From: Sambucus nigra | Lineage: Eukaryota > Streptophyta > Magnoliopsida > Dipsacales > Adoxaceae | DNA length: 64,000 nucleotides | Assembly (NCBI GenBank): GCA_949130495.1 | Contig: OX422211.1 | Location: 397,417,049-397,481,048, forward strand | Direction: 5' to 3' | Part shown: positions 35,612 through 47,563 of the stretch, piece by piece | Numbering within the stretch: position 1 is the stretch's first letter | Layout of the letters: the number at the start of each line of letters is the position of its first letter | Translations under genes and position numbers: made by a program | Notes under the pieces: generated by a model | Seen by the model: the letters and a program-made list of their open reading frames with translations, nothing else | What the model was told of the DNA's origin: nothing | The model's database searches: none

Positions 35612-38600
35612 ATATTCTTTAATAATATAACCTTAATAATATCTTTATTATTGGAAATATTTAAGTAGGGTAATTTTAATTATTACATAATATAATCTTA
35701 ATTACAATAGTCCACGTGGCTCTCTATATTCGCGATAAATGTCGCAACATGGTTCCGCTATCAATTTTAGTTATATACTATAATTAATGTGTATAACTTT
35801 GGGTTTCAGTAGATCTAAATACAATTACGAGTGTTAGATTATTGATGCAGTGATGATGTGGCTTGTTCATTGTAAGATTGACCAAAGGGAGAATTTCTAT
35901 TATCAAATGAACATTAATGAGTAATTTTTTTCCCCGTATCACTTAACCTTGAAGGATTTAAATTTTTTCTTGAGACTAATATTTACGTAAAGTTTAATTC
36001 AGTGCTAAAGATTGTAAATATTAGATTAATGTGCATGCTTATTATGCCCAGTATGAGTAGTAAATTATTAAAAGCATGCCTTAAAGTTTTATTCTTAGAA
36101 TTTGTATTACGATTAGATTACAATTCCACCAAAGAGGTCAAGTCTAATTAACTGTAAATGTTAAATTTGTGATAGCTTTCAATACTATGTTTTGGCATGC
36201 CTTAACGTTTTCATCTTAGTATTTATATCACGATTAGGTTACGATTCCACCAAAGTGGTCTAATATAATAACTTATAAATGCTGACTTTTGTGATAACAT
36301 TCAAATACTATATTTTGGTTGCTCCAAAGAGTCCGAATATGGTTTTGAGTGTTCAAACTATTAATGATTCCATTATGATTAAGCCATTGTGATTTGGTTT
36401 CTCCAAAGAGTTCGGCTTCAATGGTAAAGTTAACATTAAGGGCAATATGTTTGTTTATTAAGTTTGATGTCGGTTTCTCCAAAGAGTCCATAAGCTTCCT
36501 TGATTTATAATATTTTGAAAACAATGATGATTATTGAAATTATTATACAATCCTTATTATAATGTAATATTCATATAGTGGATAGTTTGGTATTGACCAA
36601 AGTGACCCAACAATAATGCTTGTGAATATTAAATTTAGAGATCAAAATGATAGTAATAACTCATCATGCTTATACATGTAAAGACATTAATGGTATATAT
36701 TTGATTTATATCGTCCAGCAAGATAATTCCTCAAAGGAAATTTATTTTCAGTAACTAAAATAAATGTTAAGGAATTATGCAATTAGGTGGTAAAACGCTA
36801 TCCTACATAACATTTTCATCTAAATTACATAAATTGGTACCAATAAATTCACATATAAATATTTAAAGTTATTACTCAAGAAATCCCACGTTTACAAAAT
36901 GTTATTAATGTACATGTTGTCAACTCATAACATTAATGTAGTGAGTTATTTATCTCATTAATTTATTTTACTTTATTTATCTAAAATTGCATGTATTATA
37001 TGTTTTAATGTTCTAGAGACTGACTTCTTATAATGAAATAAAGAAGTTAAGTTCTACTTAAAATGTTAAATCTTTACAATTCAATTTTACGTGAAGAACC
37101 CACTATTAACAGATTAGTGTGTGACATTCTTTTAAAAAAAATTGAAGAATTCTAAAATGGATTAGGCATAAAATTTATGCAAAATCTCATAATGTTAAAG
37201 ATTAATATATGAGTACCCATTGTGTAACATACATTGTGTCATTCGATATGAATGAAATATTTTTTTAATTAAAAAAACAAAAACAAAAAATAAAAAAACT
37301 AAAGTGCTATGAAACATGGTTCTAAATCGATATGGGGATGCTTGCAAGACAAACCAGAAAACAAACAATAAATTCTTGGTTTCTTTTCTTATATTATTGT
37401 TGAATCATTTCAAAAATCCCTAAAAAACCTTTCAAAATATTTTATCTCAAGTATATAAAATATCTTTAAGTTTATATGAGAATATATTTTTGAATTATAC
37501 TGTCCTCATTGCTCGTTTGTAGAATTATGGTTTGATGAAACTTTTAGAAGAAAAATAATTCCGATCCTATATCGTAATGTTGAACTAAAAATTAGCTTTA
37601 TTATTAGAACTCTTTAATTTTATGGCAAAATTGAATATCACATTCCTTTAACTCTAGATTTATTCTGACGATTTAATAGTCTAGGTTGTCTTTGGGTTCT
37701 CAATTTTCAATCTTGATACTCATGTTTGAGCTCTTAAGGTTTTACGATTTTACAATGATATAGGTGAGCCAAGTGATAGATTATCGTCCTTGGATAGTGG
37801 ACCTACATGGATCATGTCGTTCAAAATAACAAGTCAAACACAATAAGTCGGTATCAGTACAACATTTATTCACACAAAAATAAATAAATAAATAAATAAA
37901 TATATATATATATATATACAGTTAAAAATGTATTACATAAATTCAACTATACCTACCCCCTTTGACACACTCGCGTGATTGGGAATATCTAGTAAATGCA
38001 TGAATTTAGAATTCACTAAAAGAATTAGAATTTATAATTATGTCTAAACTTGAAAGATGGTACATTAATTACTTTCGAAATCTAAAATGTCAAATGTAAA
38101 ATTCTTTAAAGAATAGTGAAAATAGTGGGAGTATCAAATCACCTAACGTGGTTATAAAAGAAGTTAAGATACTCGTGTAATTTCTTTAATATCCAAAGTA
38201 ATTGTTCTTTTGGTTAGTGGATATGAATAGTTTTAAGAAGCTCTTCAATAAGTTCTCTATTCTTAATGATTGTGAGACTTATCACAAGAATGCAAATTTG
38301 ACAGAGGAGTAAGAAAATATTTGATTTTGATAATCAACGAAATAAAGGAAGACTTATGGTTAAAGTTTTCATTACGGATAGAGAAAGGGGTGTAAATACA
38401 TATTTTCACCTATATCTTAGAATGTTAAAATTTTATAGCTTTAGTAGTTCCTTTACATTAGTGTGAAAACTTATGAGAGTTTAGGAAGAGAACTGTATAT
38501 GTTGATAAATCACTATAAACTTCTATCAGATTCCCATTAATGGTACTTTAGGAATACTTTATGTATTTTGATTAAGTATACATACCTTGAAGTCAGTGGA

Positions 38601-38770
38601 AGTAAATTTATATGTCTCTTGAATTTCTTTTAGTAATGAATGATAGATTAGAGAAATAAATTAGCTAAGACTTTGAAGTAATTAGATGCTTAAAATATTA
38701 TATCCTCACACTTATGATAATTGCTCTATCTTGATTAAGTAGGTTTGTTTGGGCCTAGTGGACAATATTA
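35612..38770. other. Old non-coding DNA with spaced CCAAAG motifs, no gene recognised
   Basis: CCAAAG occurs at 35882, 36129, 36250, 36324, 36413, 36479 and 36597, often inside TCCACCAAAG or TTTCTCCAAAGAG. Two 121-bp units at about 36074 and 36195 (both starting GCATGCCTTAA) are tandem copies. No frame is open. By position it could be the leader and decayed body of the Copia element whose RNase H relic is at 38780-39115, but this is inference. Confidence 0.4.
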
Positions 38771-38779
38771 TGAAAATGA

Positions 38780-39115
38780 GAAACGATTGAATGATATATG
38801 TAATGTGCTTTGGGGATAGAATTTATGGATTATGGTTGCGGAAAATTTATTTTGTGATTTGGAGTTATCGACACTAATACCAAGTCGTTGAAATATTATG
38901 ACAATACCGCTGCAATCTTTGTTATAAAGAACTGATAGGTATTTTAAAGAACCTATGAACATTAGGATATAATACCTATATGTGAACGAAGAAGTTCAGA
39001 AATAACAAGTGTTAGTCGAACACATTAATATAAGTGTTAACATAGAATATCCACAAATAAATGGGCTATTGCCAAAGCATTTTCATGAAACATGCTTAAG
39101 ATACGAGTCTTGCGT
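38780..39115 (+). pseudogene. Copia RNase H relic
   Basis: In shifting frames one reads LWLRK-x-I, FGVID, then LKYYDNTAAIFVIKN, YLYVNEEVQK, VLVEHINISV and LPKHFHE. These match in order the end of plant Copia pol (YCDN-x-AA, K-HI-x-IKY, EEVQ, VSIEHI, LTKGLPPKxFHEH). Stops and indels are frequent, so it is ancient. Upstream RT and integrase were not recognisable. Confidence 0.65.
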
Positions 39116-39642
39116 GCAATCAATTAAGTATAAGTGTTGGCGGATTGTTTGGTGCTTATATTTAGGCATTATATTTGATATCGATTAAAGACTATTCTGA
39201 AAATTTTAATTTCTGCCTTGCAATATAAGTTTACATACAAGTGAATTCATGAATGAGATGGAAATAGTCTTTTAATAAGACATTATTGAATAACCCAATT
39301 TATAGACCTTATTGGATGAATTGTTAATGTTGTGGTATATGGAAACGATCATGCTCTTGAAGTAGTATGTGAGTCCCACGATTCGCATTAGTGGTTTATT
39401 TGATTAAGGTGTTTATGACAAAAAACATTTAAGGATGACTCAAAGATTATTGCGTGCCTTATGATGATTATGGACCAAGTGGAAAAAGGTTAGAATTATT
39501 TAAAAAATAATCCTATATAAGGTGCTCCATAATTATATTAATACTGAGAGTCACGTTGGTTAATGAAAGGGCACTCCAAATACTATGAGTAAAAATGGCT
39601 CTTAGTTATCTACCTTGTTGGATAGTTAAGATTAAGTGATTG

Positions 39643-40020
39643 TTGGAGATTTGGGTCATGTCCCAGCCTATAAATAAGTGACTAGTTTTTCATCATTCAG
39701 ATACATGAAGAGACAACATAATGAAATTATAGGATAAAGGAGAGAAATCCAAAGACTCAAGTTTATATTAATTTTCAAAATACAATTCCGGCTATAAAAG
39801 AATATCCAACTAATGGAATGTGCTGAAACTGAAATATGTTCTTGTCATATGAAAGAGGAAGCAGTGGTTGAAATTCAGCCCGATCGGACATCGCTAAGGT
39901 CAACTTCTACGTCAATCTTTCCATTTGTGACATGATAGAGGTATGTGATTATAATATCATTTTATATTCCGCATGATAATTGTATATAATAATCATGTTG
40001 ATATAAGATCCTAACGTTAA
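39643..40020 (+). repeat. Possible Copia 3' LTR start
   Basis: TGTTGGAGATTTGGGTCATG begins about 530 bp after the RNase H relic and has the wording of plant Copia LTR starts. The far end was not found and the polypurine tract is not clear. Confidence 0.3.
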
Positions 40021-40888
40021 TGTATAATACATATTATTTTGTAATATTAAAGAACAAATAACATGTAAAATTAGATATTCAGGCTTTAAATTTTTAGATC
40101 CATATAAAACTATTAATTAAGTATTCTTTAATTATGTTTACAGGGTTCTCCCAAAAAAGAAATCATTTTTCTTGTTTGGATATAATCCACGAACCATGTT
40201 ACATGATAATGAACTAACGTTAATTATAATCGTTGATTGAGTCTATTCTTAATTTGCAAAAAAGAAAAATATTGACTCTTACTTTACAAATATAGTGAGT
40301 ATATAATTTAAAATCAAACATGACGTTTCCTGATTTTAAATTTCATAAAAGTTGAATGTGTAATCAATCTATCATAAATTTGTGTATGATCTCAGGTCAA
40401 AGATTATGGTATATAATTTAAGACCCAAACACATATTCGGTGAAATGACATTAATACCATAATCTTTTACCCGAGATCACACACAAGCTGGTAGGATGAA
40501 ATTGTGTCCATGCATGTAGGAGTTTTGGATCATATGCCATGCGTTCCGACCTGATCTTAAGACCTCTTAAATATGGATCCTATTTTCAACCCAAATAAGG
40601 ATCCTATTTTCAGAAGTATGTGCACCTATTTTCAACCTAAATAAGGATTCTAGTTCCAACCTATCATTTTACATAAGGATCCTATTTCCAACCTATTATT
40701 TCAATTTGGATAGGAGAATATTTGTAGCTAACTTATTGTCAGAAAATCTATGAAGTAAATAAAAACCTAAGTATGAGCATTTTGTTTGGAGTCTCTAAGG
40801 GAAGAGATTTTTCTGTCACCGACTTAAAAGATCTTTTCACTTTATTTTATTTTTCAGACGTATCCTCCCTAACACACATATATATACT

Positions 40889-40925
40889 AGTATTGCCCGT
40901 GCCCCTGCCGATGGCACGAGAAAAA
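40889..40925 (-). mobile_element. Helitron-like 3' terminus
   Basis: Read on the minus strand, CTCGTGCC-loop-GGCACGGG forms a hairpin, followed by CAATACTAGT. A short GC-rich hairpin about 10 nt before CTAG with a T after it is the usual plant Helitron 3' end. The 5' end (TC) would lie at higher coordinates near the TA repeat but was not identified, so only the terminus is called. Confidence 0.35.
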
Positions 40926-41057
40926 ACATGTGCCTCCCCCCCTCCCCCCATCCGATCCTTAAATCCCCCTTTTTTTTAATAAAAAAACAAAAAGAAACTT
41001 TTTCTAAAAATAAAAAACATGAAGAAAAAAAAAGCGTTCCCCCCCAGCCCATCCTTA

Positions 41058-41131
41058 CCCCCCCCCCCCCCCCCCTAAAAAACAAAAAAACAAAAACCCC
41101 TTTTTTAAAATGTCATGCATGAAAATATCAT

Positions 41132-41187
<56 letters not shown>

Positions 41188-41208
41188 ATAGTTATAGTTA
41201 TAGTTATA
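41058..41208. repeat. Poly-C run, (TA)n and TTATAG repeats
   Basis: Eighteen C's at 41058-41075 are followed by an A-rich stretch, about 25 TA dinucleotides (41133-41182) and four tandem GTTATA units. Open frames in this area are low-complexity artefacts. Confidence 0.9.
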
Positions 41209-42272
41209 GTAGTATAATTATTAAAAATTTATATATACATTATAATATTTGATATAGACAATTTAGGAACAATAACATTCACATTACAACACAATAATGA
41301 AATTGAAAAGGATAAGTGTACTCTAGACTCCATTTGAATAATTTTTTAAGGTCCTACAAATAATATGCATAGGAGTAAATATTAATTTCATTTTAAATAC
41401 TACATGTCTAGGATCTAATTTTTCATGTCAAAATATAGGGTTTATATAACTTAAGCCATATTTTTAATGTATTATTTTATTTAACTATCACTTTGATAAT
41501 ACCTTTGACATAACTTCCAATTTTTTACAAAAGTCTTACATTGTTAAAAACTCATAATTTAATCTTAGACATAAACCCCAACACTATTTTTAGACAAAAA
41601 TATCCTTAATTATAACTCAGATCTTATACTAAACACCCTCCTTCTTGGTCGCCGAACAAATTATCTATATGACACCATACCCAAAATGTACCTCTCACTC
41701 TCACTCCTTACCAATCTTCCTTTTCCCTTCAACAAACAGTATGTGGTTAAACATTATATCCATACATGCTTTGGATTATAAAGTTAAGTAAAATATTTTT
41801 TTTGGGGGGTTTCGTCAAATTGTCCCATAATATATTACAAAACAAAACAAAAGAATAATTAATGAATTTCGAAGTCAAGCATCACATTTTACCGTCTATT
41901 TTTTATGCCATTTTTGTGTACTTCAATATTTTCATCACCATCTCTCAAAATTCACCCGATTTATCGATCCTTTACAATATAATTGTCGGCAGCTAATGAA
42001 GGATTAGAGTAGAATATGTCCAAATATCTAAGTGATTCATCGATGGGCGATTGGAGAAAGGGTAAATGAGTTAGGTTTTTGTGGCATTTTATATGGTTTG
42101 CGATGCGAGTGGTATGGGTGTAAGGATGATCAAAAGAGCCCATTTGTCGAGGGAAAGAGGAAGATGGGAAAGGAGGAGTGAGAGTGACAGATAGCATTTG
42201 TCTATGATGTTAGATTTAGGGTTTATGGAGTGAGGAAGAAGAGGTGTTTCATTATAAGGTTTAAGTTTTAAT
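41209..42272. other. AT-rich DNA, no gene recognised
   Basis: No supported coding frame or repeat was found. The last five bases (TTAAT) are the left target duplication of the Gypsy element that follows. Confidence 0.5.
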
Positions 42273-43259
42273 TGTGACACCCCGCCTAATAAATTACCGG
42301 GGGATCAGTCATATACCAAATTAAACAGGAATATCATATGGTTAATTCTTAGAATTGTTGTCGAGAACTTTTTGAAACTTACTAACCACCTAGTATTCAA
42401 AAGACATGGTGGAAAATTTTATCTTTTTATTTAACATCCCAACAACAACATACGAAAAAATATATAACTAACCATCATGAAATCACATAATAAAGCAATA
42501 CTAAAAATGGAATAGATGTAATCCTTGTCGAAACAACCACCGGCTACAAGTTAAATAACAAAAATAAACCACAAGAGGAATAACTAAATATATTATCTAA
42601 CTGAAATAAAATGGAACAACTAGGGAGACATGCGCAAATGGAACACTGACTCCATCGTACACTAGAAATGAAATGACTGAAGCGGCTAAGTCAAAGTCCT
42701 GTAATATTCACATATGACGCAGCTGCATAAACCTAGAATAGAACAATTCTGGCATCCCTATGGCCGGACACCTAAAAGGTTTTGAAAATATTTTATAGTA
42801 AGGGTTATAACTCAAAACATTTGAAAATATTTAGCAAGTGAATTTAAATGCACGAAATAAAAATGAAAGTATGCTCTTCATATTTGAGTTAGTGTAGTAC
42901 ACTCTTTTGAGGACACCTCACCCTCCACTAATGTGCATGCCTAACGTACTATACCTGACCCATCTAGCTAACCACCCCGTAACTAGCCTTGTCACATAAT
43001 TTCCACTACTTCCCCCACTACACTATTTGGAGTGAGTTTAGCATACACTATATAAGTTATTAATCATATTAACTTATTTAAACCAATTATCATTAAATAC
43101 TATATAATCGTTTCATAAGTTATATTAATTGTACATTTACACCATGTAAATATATCCGTATATAATTATGCACTATATATTCGTATCATATCTCAACATT
43201 CTCATGCATGTAGGATATAAATGTTATCACCCAATGTGTAGGAGGAGGTCATAGTTCCC
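42273..43259 (-). repeat. 3' LTR of the TTAAT-flanked Gypsy element, about 40% retained
   Basis: From TGTGACACCCCGCCTAATAA it matches 48348-49340 closely, including AACAGGAATATCATATGGTT and the CATGCATGTA region. Similarity stops abruptly at about 43259, inside the shared phrase GGAGG-GGTCATAGTTCCC. The rest of the LTR is not present. Confidence 0.8.
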
Positions 43260-43662
43260 TTGCGTGAAAATAAAACTCGAGTTATACGGTTATGTATGCT
43301 AAATGTGTTTCATATTAATGTATAAATTGTTAATTGAAATCCTGGGGAGTAGGGTCATTTATGATGTGAGTCAGAGTGGTTGGACTTATTGTCGAGCGAG
43401 GAGATATAATATGCGCTAGATCCTATCTCAAGTGGAACCTATCAACGATAATTCATACCCCAGTAACGCGAATATTAAATTTTACCAGAACTATCCGTTG
43501 TAGCCCCAAACTATAGAAACGCAGTTAAAACTTGGAAAACATGCACGGTACTACCAGAATTATCGAAAATAGGAATCTCTCGTATAATCCAACCATCCGC
43601 TTAGTGTAACCCCCCACTCTTGCGTGGTTAAAACCAAAGAACCCCGCTATCCCGTAATAGCC

Positions 43663-43722
<60 letters not shown>

Positions 43723-45500
43723 GGCTATTACGGCCAACACATCCACTAATATTCATCTCACTCACAAATCCTAATGATACCAAACCGTAGAATGTGATAC
43801 ACTCAATGTCACTCCAAAAACACCCATGCTCAAACCTTCCATAATCCGGGGAATAACTTATTCCCATTCCTCCAGAATTTACCCAAAATCATTGCTTTGT
43901 GTATTTTCCCCGAATCTGCCAAGTATCAGCACAGTAGAGGCTCTGACTCCTCCCAGGGTGCCCATAAACCCTATATCTCGTGCATAATGGCACAAACCTC
44001 TGATCATCACTTAGGTAACCATATTTGGCTCAATTTTTCTACGCATTATCGGCGTGGCTATAACCTCCAAATATTCCAATGACTTTACTCATCACTATTA
44101 AATTATTTTCGATATTAACTCAACTATCAACTTGTGGTGCAAAGCTTCGCAATGTTTCTTTTGCAACATTTTTCGGCTCTACTAGTTCTATCTCTTAGTG
44201 GCTCTCTCCTCAATGTATTTTCTCCACACGTTCACTAATTATCATTAAATCCGATGACCTAGAATTCAATGGCGTCTTCATAGTTTCGACATTTTGTTAA
44301 GGCTTATGCGTATAACACTTCCCAGCAAAGCCCAAAAGAAATTTTCCCAATGCATTATTCCTCACTATCTTAGGTCTCTGATTTCCACATAACCCAAAGC
44401 ATACCCCCGGGACTGTCAAACCTTGCCCATATACTCATAAGTCGAATTATGGAATCCCACATCTTTAAAGGAGTCATATACTACTGCACCCGTACTATCA
44501 CTAAGCCCTCAGCGCTAAATATTAATGACGAACTAAATCTCTCCGCTCCATGGCAACCCAACATACCTTGAATCTCATCAATAAGAGTCATACGCACTAG
44601 TATCTAATATAACTAGACAAGTTTACTATATATACAGTGTACTTCACACAATATTTCCACTATGATATTACTCAACCCTCTTCCAGGTGAGATATCTCAA
44701 AAAGAATATACATCCTATACCGAAACAACCAACGTGATAGCCTTCCTATGATTGCCCACCATTATGAACCCGTTCGTACCCAAGATAAAACCACACCTCG
44801 AATATCACCTCTCCCATAAGCTAATCCTCAAACCAAACCAAAAATGTATCTACTGATGCCCTTGGTAGACATCCCACTCTTGCCCCCTGCCTCCCTACGG
44901 ACAAGATCCACCCTTGTGTTCATACGCTTTTACATGTAAGACACCTATTTGTCGCATTCCCCTTTCGCTAGATCCACCAGCCATTATGGTGTTGTCCTTC
45001 TCATGAACTTGGGAGCTCTGAACCTGATTGCTACCCATAAATGTCCCTGTGGGTTCACTGATCCCATAGACTTATTGATGGCCTTGACAACAACGACACC
45101 AGTCATCCTAGCCGTATCACTTATCCGCGCTTGTATCATCTACCCACGGGTCTATTATTAACTTACAAACCCTACTTGGAAATTTTCTAAAATTTCCCTT
45201 GCCTCTCCATTTACCTCTAGTGGTAGTATTCATAATACTCCGCACCCGAAATTCTTTGTTATCTATGGTATCTCCCCGTAAATGTGTTGATTGGCTACCA
45301 TCACCTCATACTGCTTCTTAGAGCAAACTTCTTTGCTCGAAATTTAAACAGTAGTGCCACTACACTCCCCCATATGTGATACCATTTAGATTTTCTTAAT
45401 CCATTGGTAAATCACCATTATGAACTTCCCTCAAATTCTAGCTGATCATTATTCTGGGACAAAACTTTCTTTGACCTTTACCCCTTGTCATCTACACTAG
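43260..45500. other. Interior of the Gypsy element, not recognised
   Basis: Six frames were scanned by eye for RT (FIDDIL, SGYHQ), RNase H and integrase signatures without success. It may be very decayed pol or foreign DNA. It contains the TA-cored palindrome at 43652-43733. Confidence 0.4.
43652..43733. repeat. 82-nt perfect palindrome with TA core
   Basis: The left arm CCGTAATAGCCATAAT is mirrored exactly by ATTATGGCTATTACGG, with about 50 nt of alternating TA between. The whole stretch is its own reverse complement, centred at 43692/43693. It could extrude as a cruciform or fold into one long hairpin. Confidence 0.95.
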
Positions 45501-45795
45501 GGGTTTTAATCTTGCACCATCATCCTATAAGCGTCTAACCAATCTATGACCACGCTGACATCGTAACCCTCTAAATCTATTACCAAGATATATGTCGCAA
45601 AACTTAATACACCAAATATAATGTCTATCCTCCAACAATTTAAGTGGGTGGGAAGTCAACCCCCTATCGGTAACTCCACACATAAAAGTAGGCTATCGGT
45701 CGTATCTAGAAATCCCATGACTCTAGAAAAAATGAGTCCTAATAAATAAATGTGATGCACCAGTATCAAAAATAATTCTACCATCATAGTCATGG

Positions 45796-46219
45796 ATAGG
45801 GGACGCACCCTCTACCGGTGGCACCTGCAGTGCTGGGGAAATCTGAACATATCGAAAGTCGTACAACTGTCAGTACTGTAACTATACCAAATGCAGTGGA
45901 ATCTGGGGAGGTGCTGTTGCTCGAGGTCCTGCACATGATAGCCATGCGGGGAACCTTGCTGCTGGCCCCTACCACTCTGTGGGCACATTCTACCATCGTA
46001 ATTATAGCTAGGGGACGTACCCTCTACCGGTGGCGCCTGCAGTGCTGGAGAAATCTGAACATACCGAATGTCGTACACCTGTCAGTACTGCAACTGTCCC
46101 AAATGCAGTGGAATCTGGGGAGCTGGTGCTGCTCGAGGTCCCTGCACATGATAGCCATGCGGGGAACCCTGCTGCTGGCTCCTACCACTCTATGGGCACT
46201 CCTTCTTCAGATGGCCCGA
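45796..46219. repeat. 212-bp tandem duplication in the gag linker
   Basis: Two copies of about 212 bp lie head to tail; for example CACCTGCAGTGCTGG starts at 45822 and CGCCTGCAGTGCTGG at 46034. Both contain CTACCGGTGGC and GATAGCCATGCGGGGAACC. The period is not a multiple of three, so the second copy changes frame. Confidence 0.88.
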
Positions 46220-46377
46220 TTGGCAACAAACAAAACAATGCTTCTGGAAGCCTCCCATATACCGGCCCTAGTGGCTCTCGCTTGGGCACTCTTTCCTCAC
46301 GTGGCCCAACTGGCCACAAACGTAGTAGTGACTTTGACACTGGCCCTGCTAACACTGATGCATCTGTTCCTGGTGGT

Positions 46378-47563
46378 TAGGGATGGCAATTTTCCTCGAA
46401 AACCCAATAACCCATGGATACCCGGAAAAAAAATACCCAAAAAATCTCTGAAAATTCAGGGATCGGGTCGGGTATTAAAAAAAATCTCTTAAATATTTCG
46501 GGTCGGTTTCGAGTATACCCTCGGGTCTCCACGGGGATACCCAATTTTTTAATATATATATATATATATATATACACATGTATATAAACATCATCTAAAC
46601 ACAAGGTAAACCCTAACCTCTCTTATTACTAACGCCGCTGACCTGGTTATACCCTCCCTCTCTTCTCTCTCACTCTCAAGCCGCTGCCCGCTTATACCCT
46701 CCCTCTCCTCTCGCTACTGCGCAGCTTATACCCTTGCCTTCCCACCGGCCCCCGAGCTATTTACTTTACCGGCACAGCTTCCTCTCCGCTGCTTATACCG
46801 GCGCTGCTCCTCATCCTAACAAAAGTCCTCTAATTGGTAAAGTCTCACTCTCTCTCCTCTTACGATTTACTAACGCTGCTTATATCGGGTTCGGGTATTG
46901 ATTTATTAATCATTTTTTATGTTTAAGTTGTTCCTCTAATTTAGAAACGTTAGTTGTTACTGTTATGTTTAAGTTATTCCTCTATGAACTTCATCCAGTA
47001 ATTCAATCTCAAACGGATTCTTCATTTTTTATGTTTAAGTTGGTAAAGTCCTTGTTCATATTTGTTGTGTGTGTTTTACAAATGGTTGTTACTGTTATGG
47101 TAGATTTTGAATCTATGATCCCATTTTTCCTTATTGTAACAATACGGTTGGAATAAGAAATTGTTAATATAATGCTTTTGAGTTTGGCCAACCCATTTTT
47201 CAGGAGAGAAAAAAAATATATTTGTGTATGTTGAATCTACTTTAGTTAGAACATGTTTTTTTTTCAGATTGTTTTTTTCAGATTGATTTAAGAGATTTAA
47301 CAGATAATTTTTTCTTAATTTGTCTAGGTTGAAATGTCTACATAAAAGAGGAGTTAAAAAAAATAGGAGTTTTAAAGAGGAGTTAAAAAAATAAAAATAA
47401 AAAACGAGTTCCCTGCGGGGAACCTGATACCCGTTTTAAACGGGGACGGGGATCCCCGAACCCATTATAACGGGGAACGGGGAGGGGACGGGGAATGGTT
47501 TTTCTAACAGGGACGGGGATGAGAGTTAAAGCCCTACCCTGAATCGACCCATTGCCATCCCTA
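46378..47563. mobile_element. Non-autonomous hAT-like element with 8-bp target duplication
   Basis: The ends are TAGGGATGGCAAT and ATTGCCATCCCTA, a perfect 13-bp terminal inverted repeat. CTGGTGGT is directly repeated on both sides (46370-46377 and 47564-47571), the 8-bp duplication typical of the hAT superfamily. The interior (1186 bp) has GGGAACGGGG/GGGGACGGGG-rich subterminal stretches, a TA microsatellite (46551-46572) and no transposase. It is inserted in the gag region of the Gypsy element. Confidence 0.88.

Noticed and set aside
43260..45500. Gypsy RT and integrase inside the TTAAT-flanked element
   Set aside because: No FIDDIL, SGYHQ, zinc-binding or DDE signature could be read in any frame by eye.
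45818..46492. 224-residue open frame on the plus strand
   Set aside because: It is antisense to the gag linker and crosses the tandem duplication and the end of the hAT-like element, so it is a shadow.
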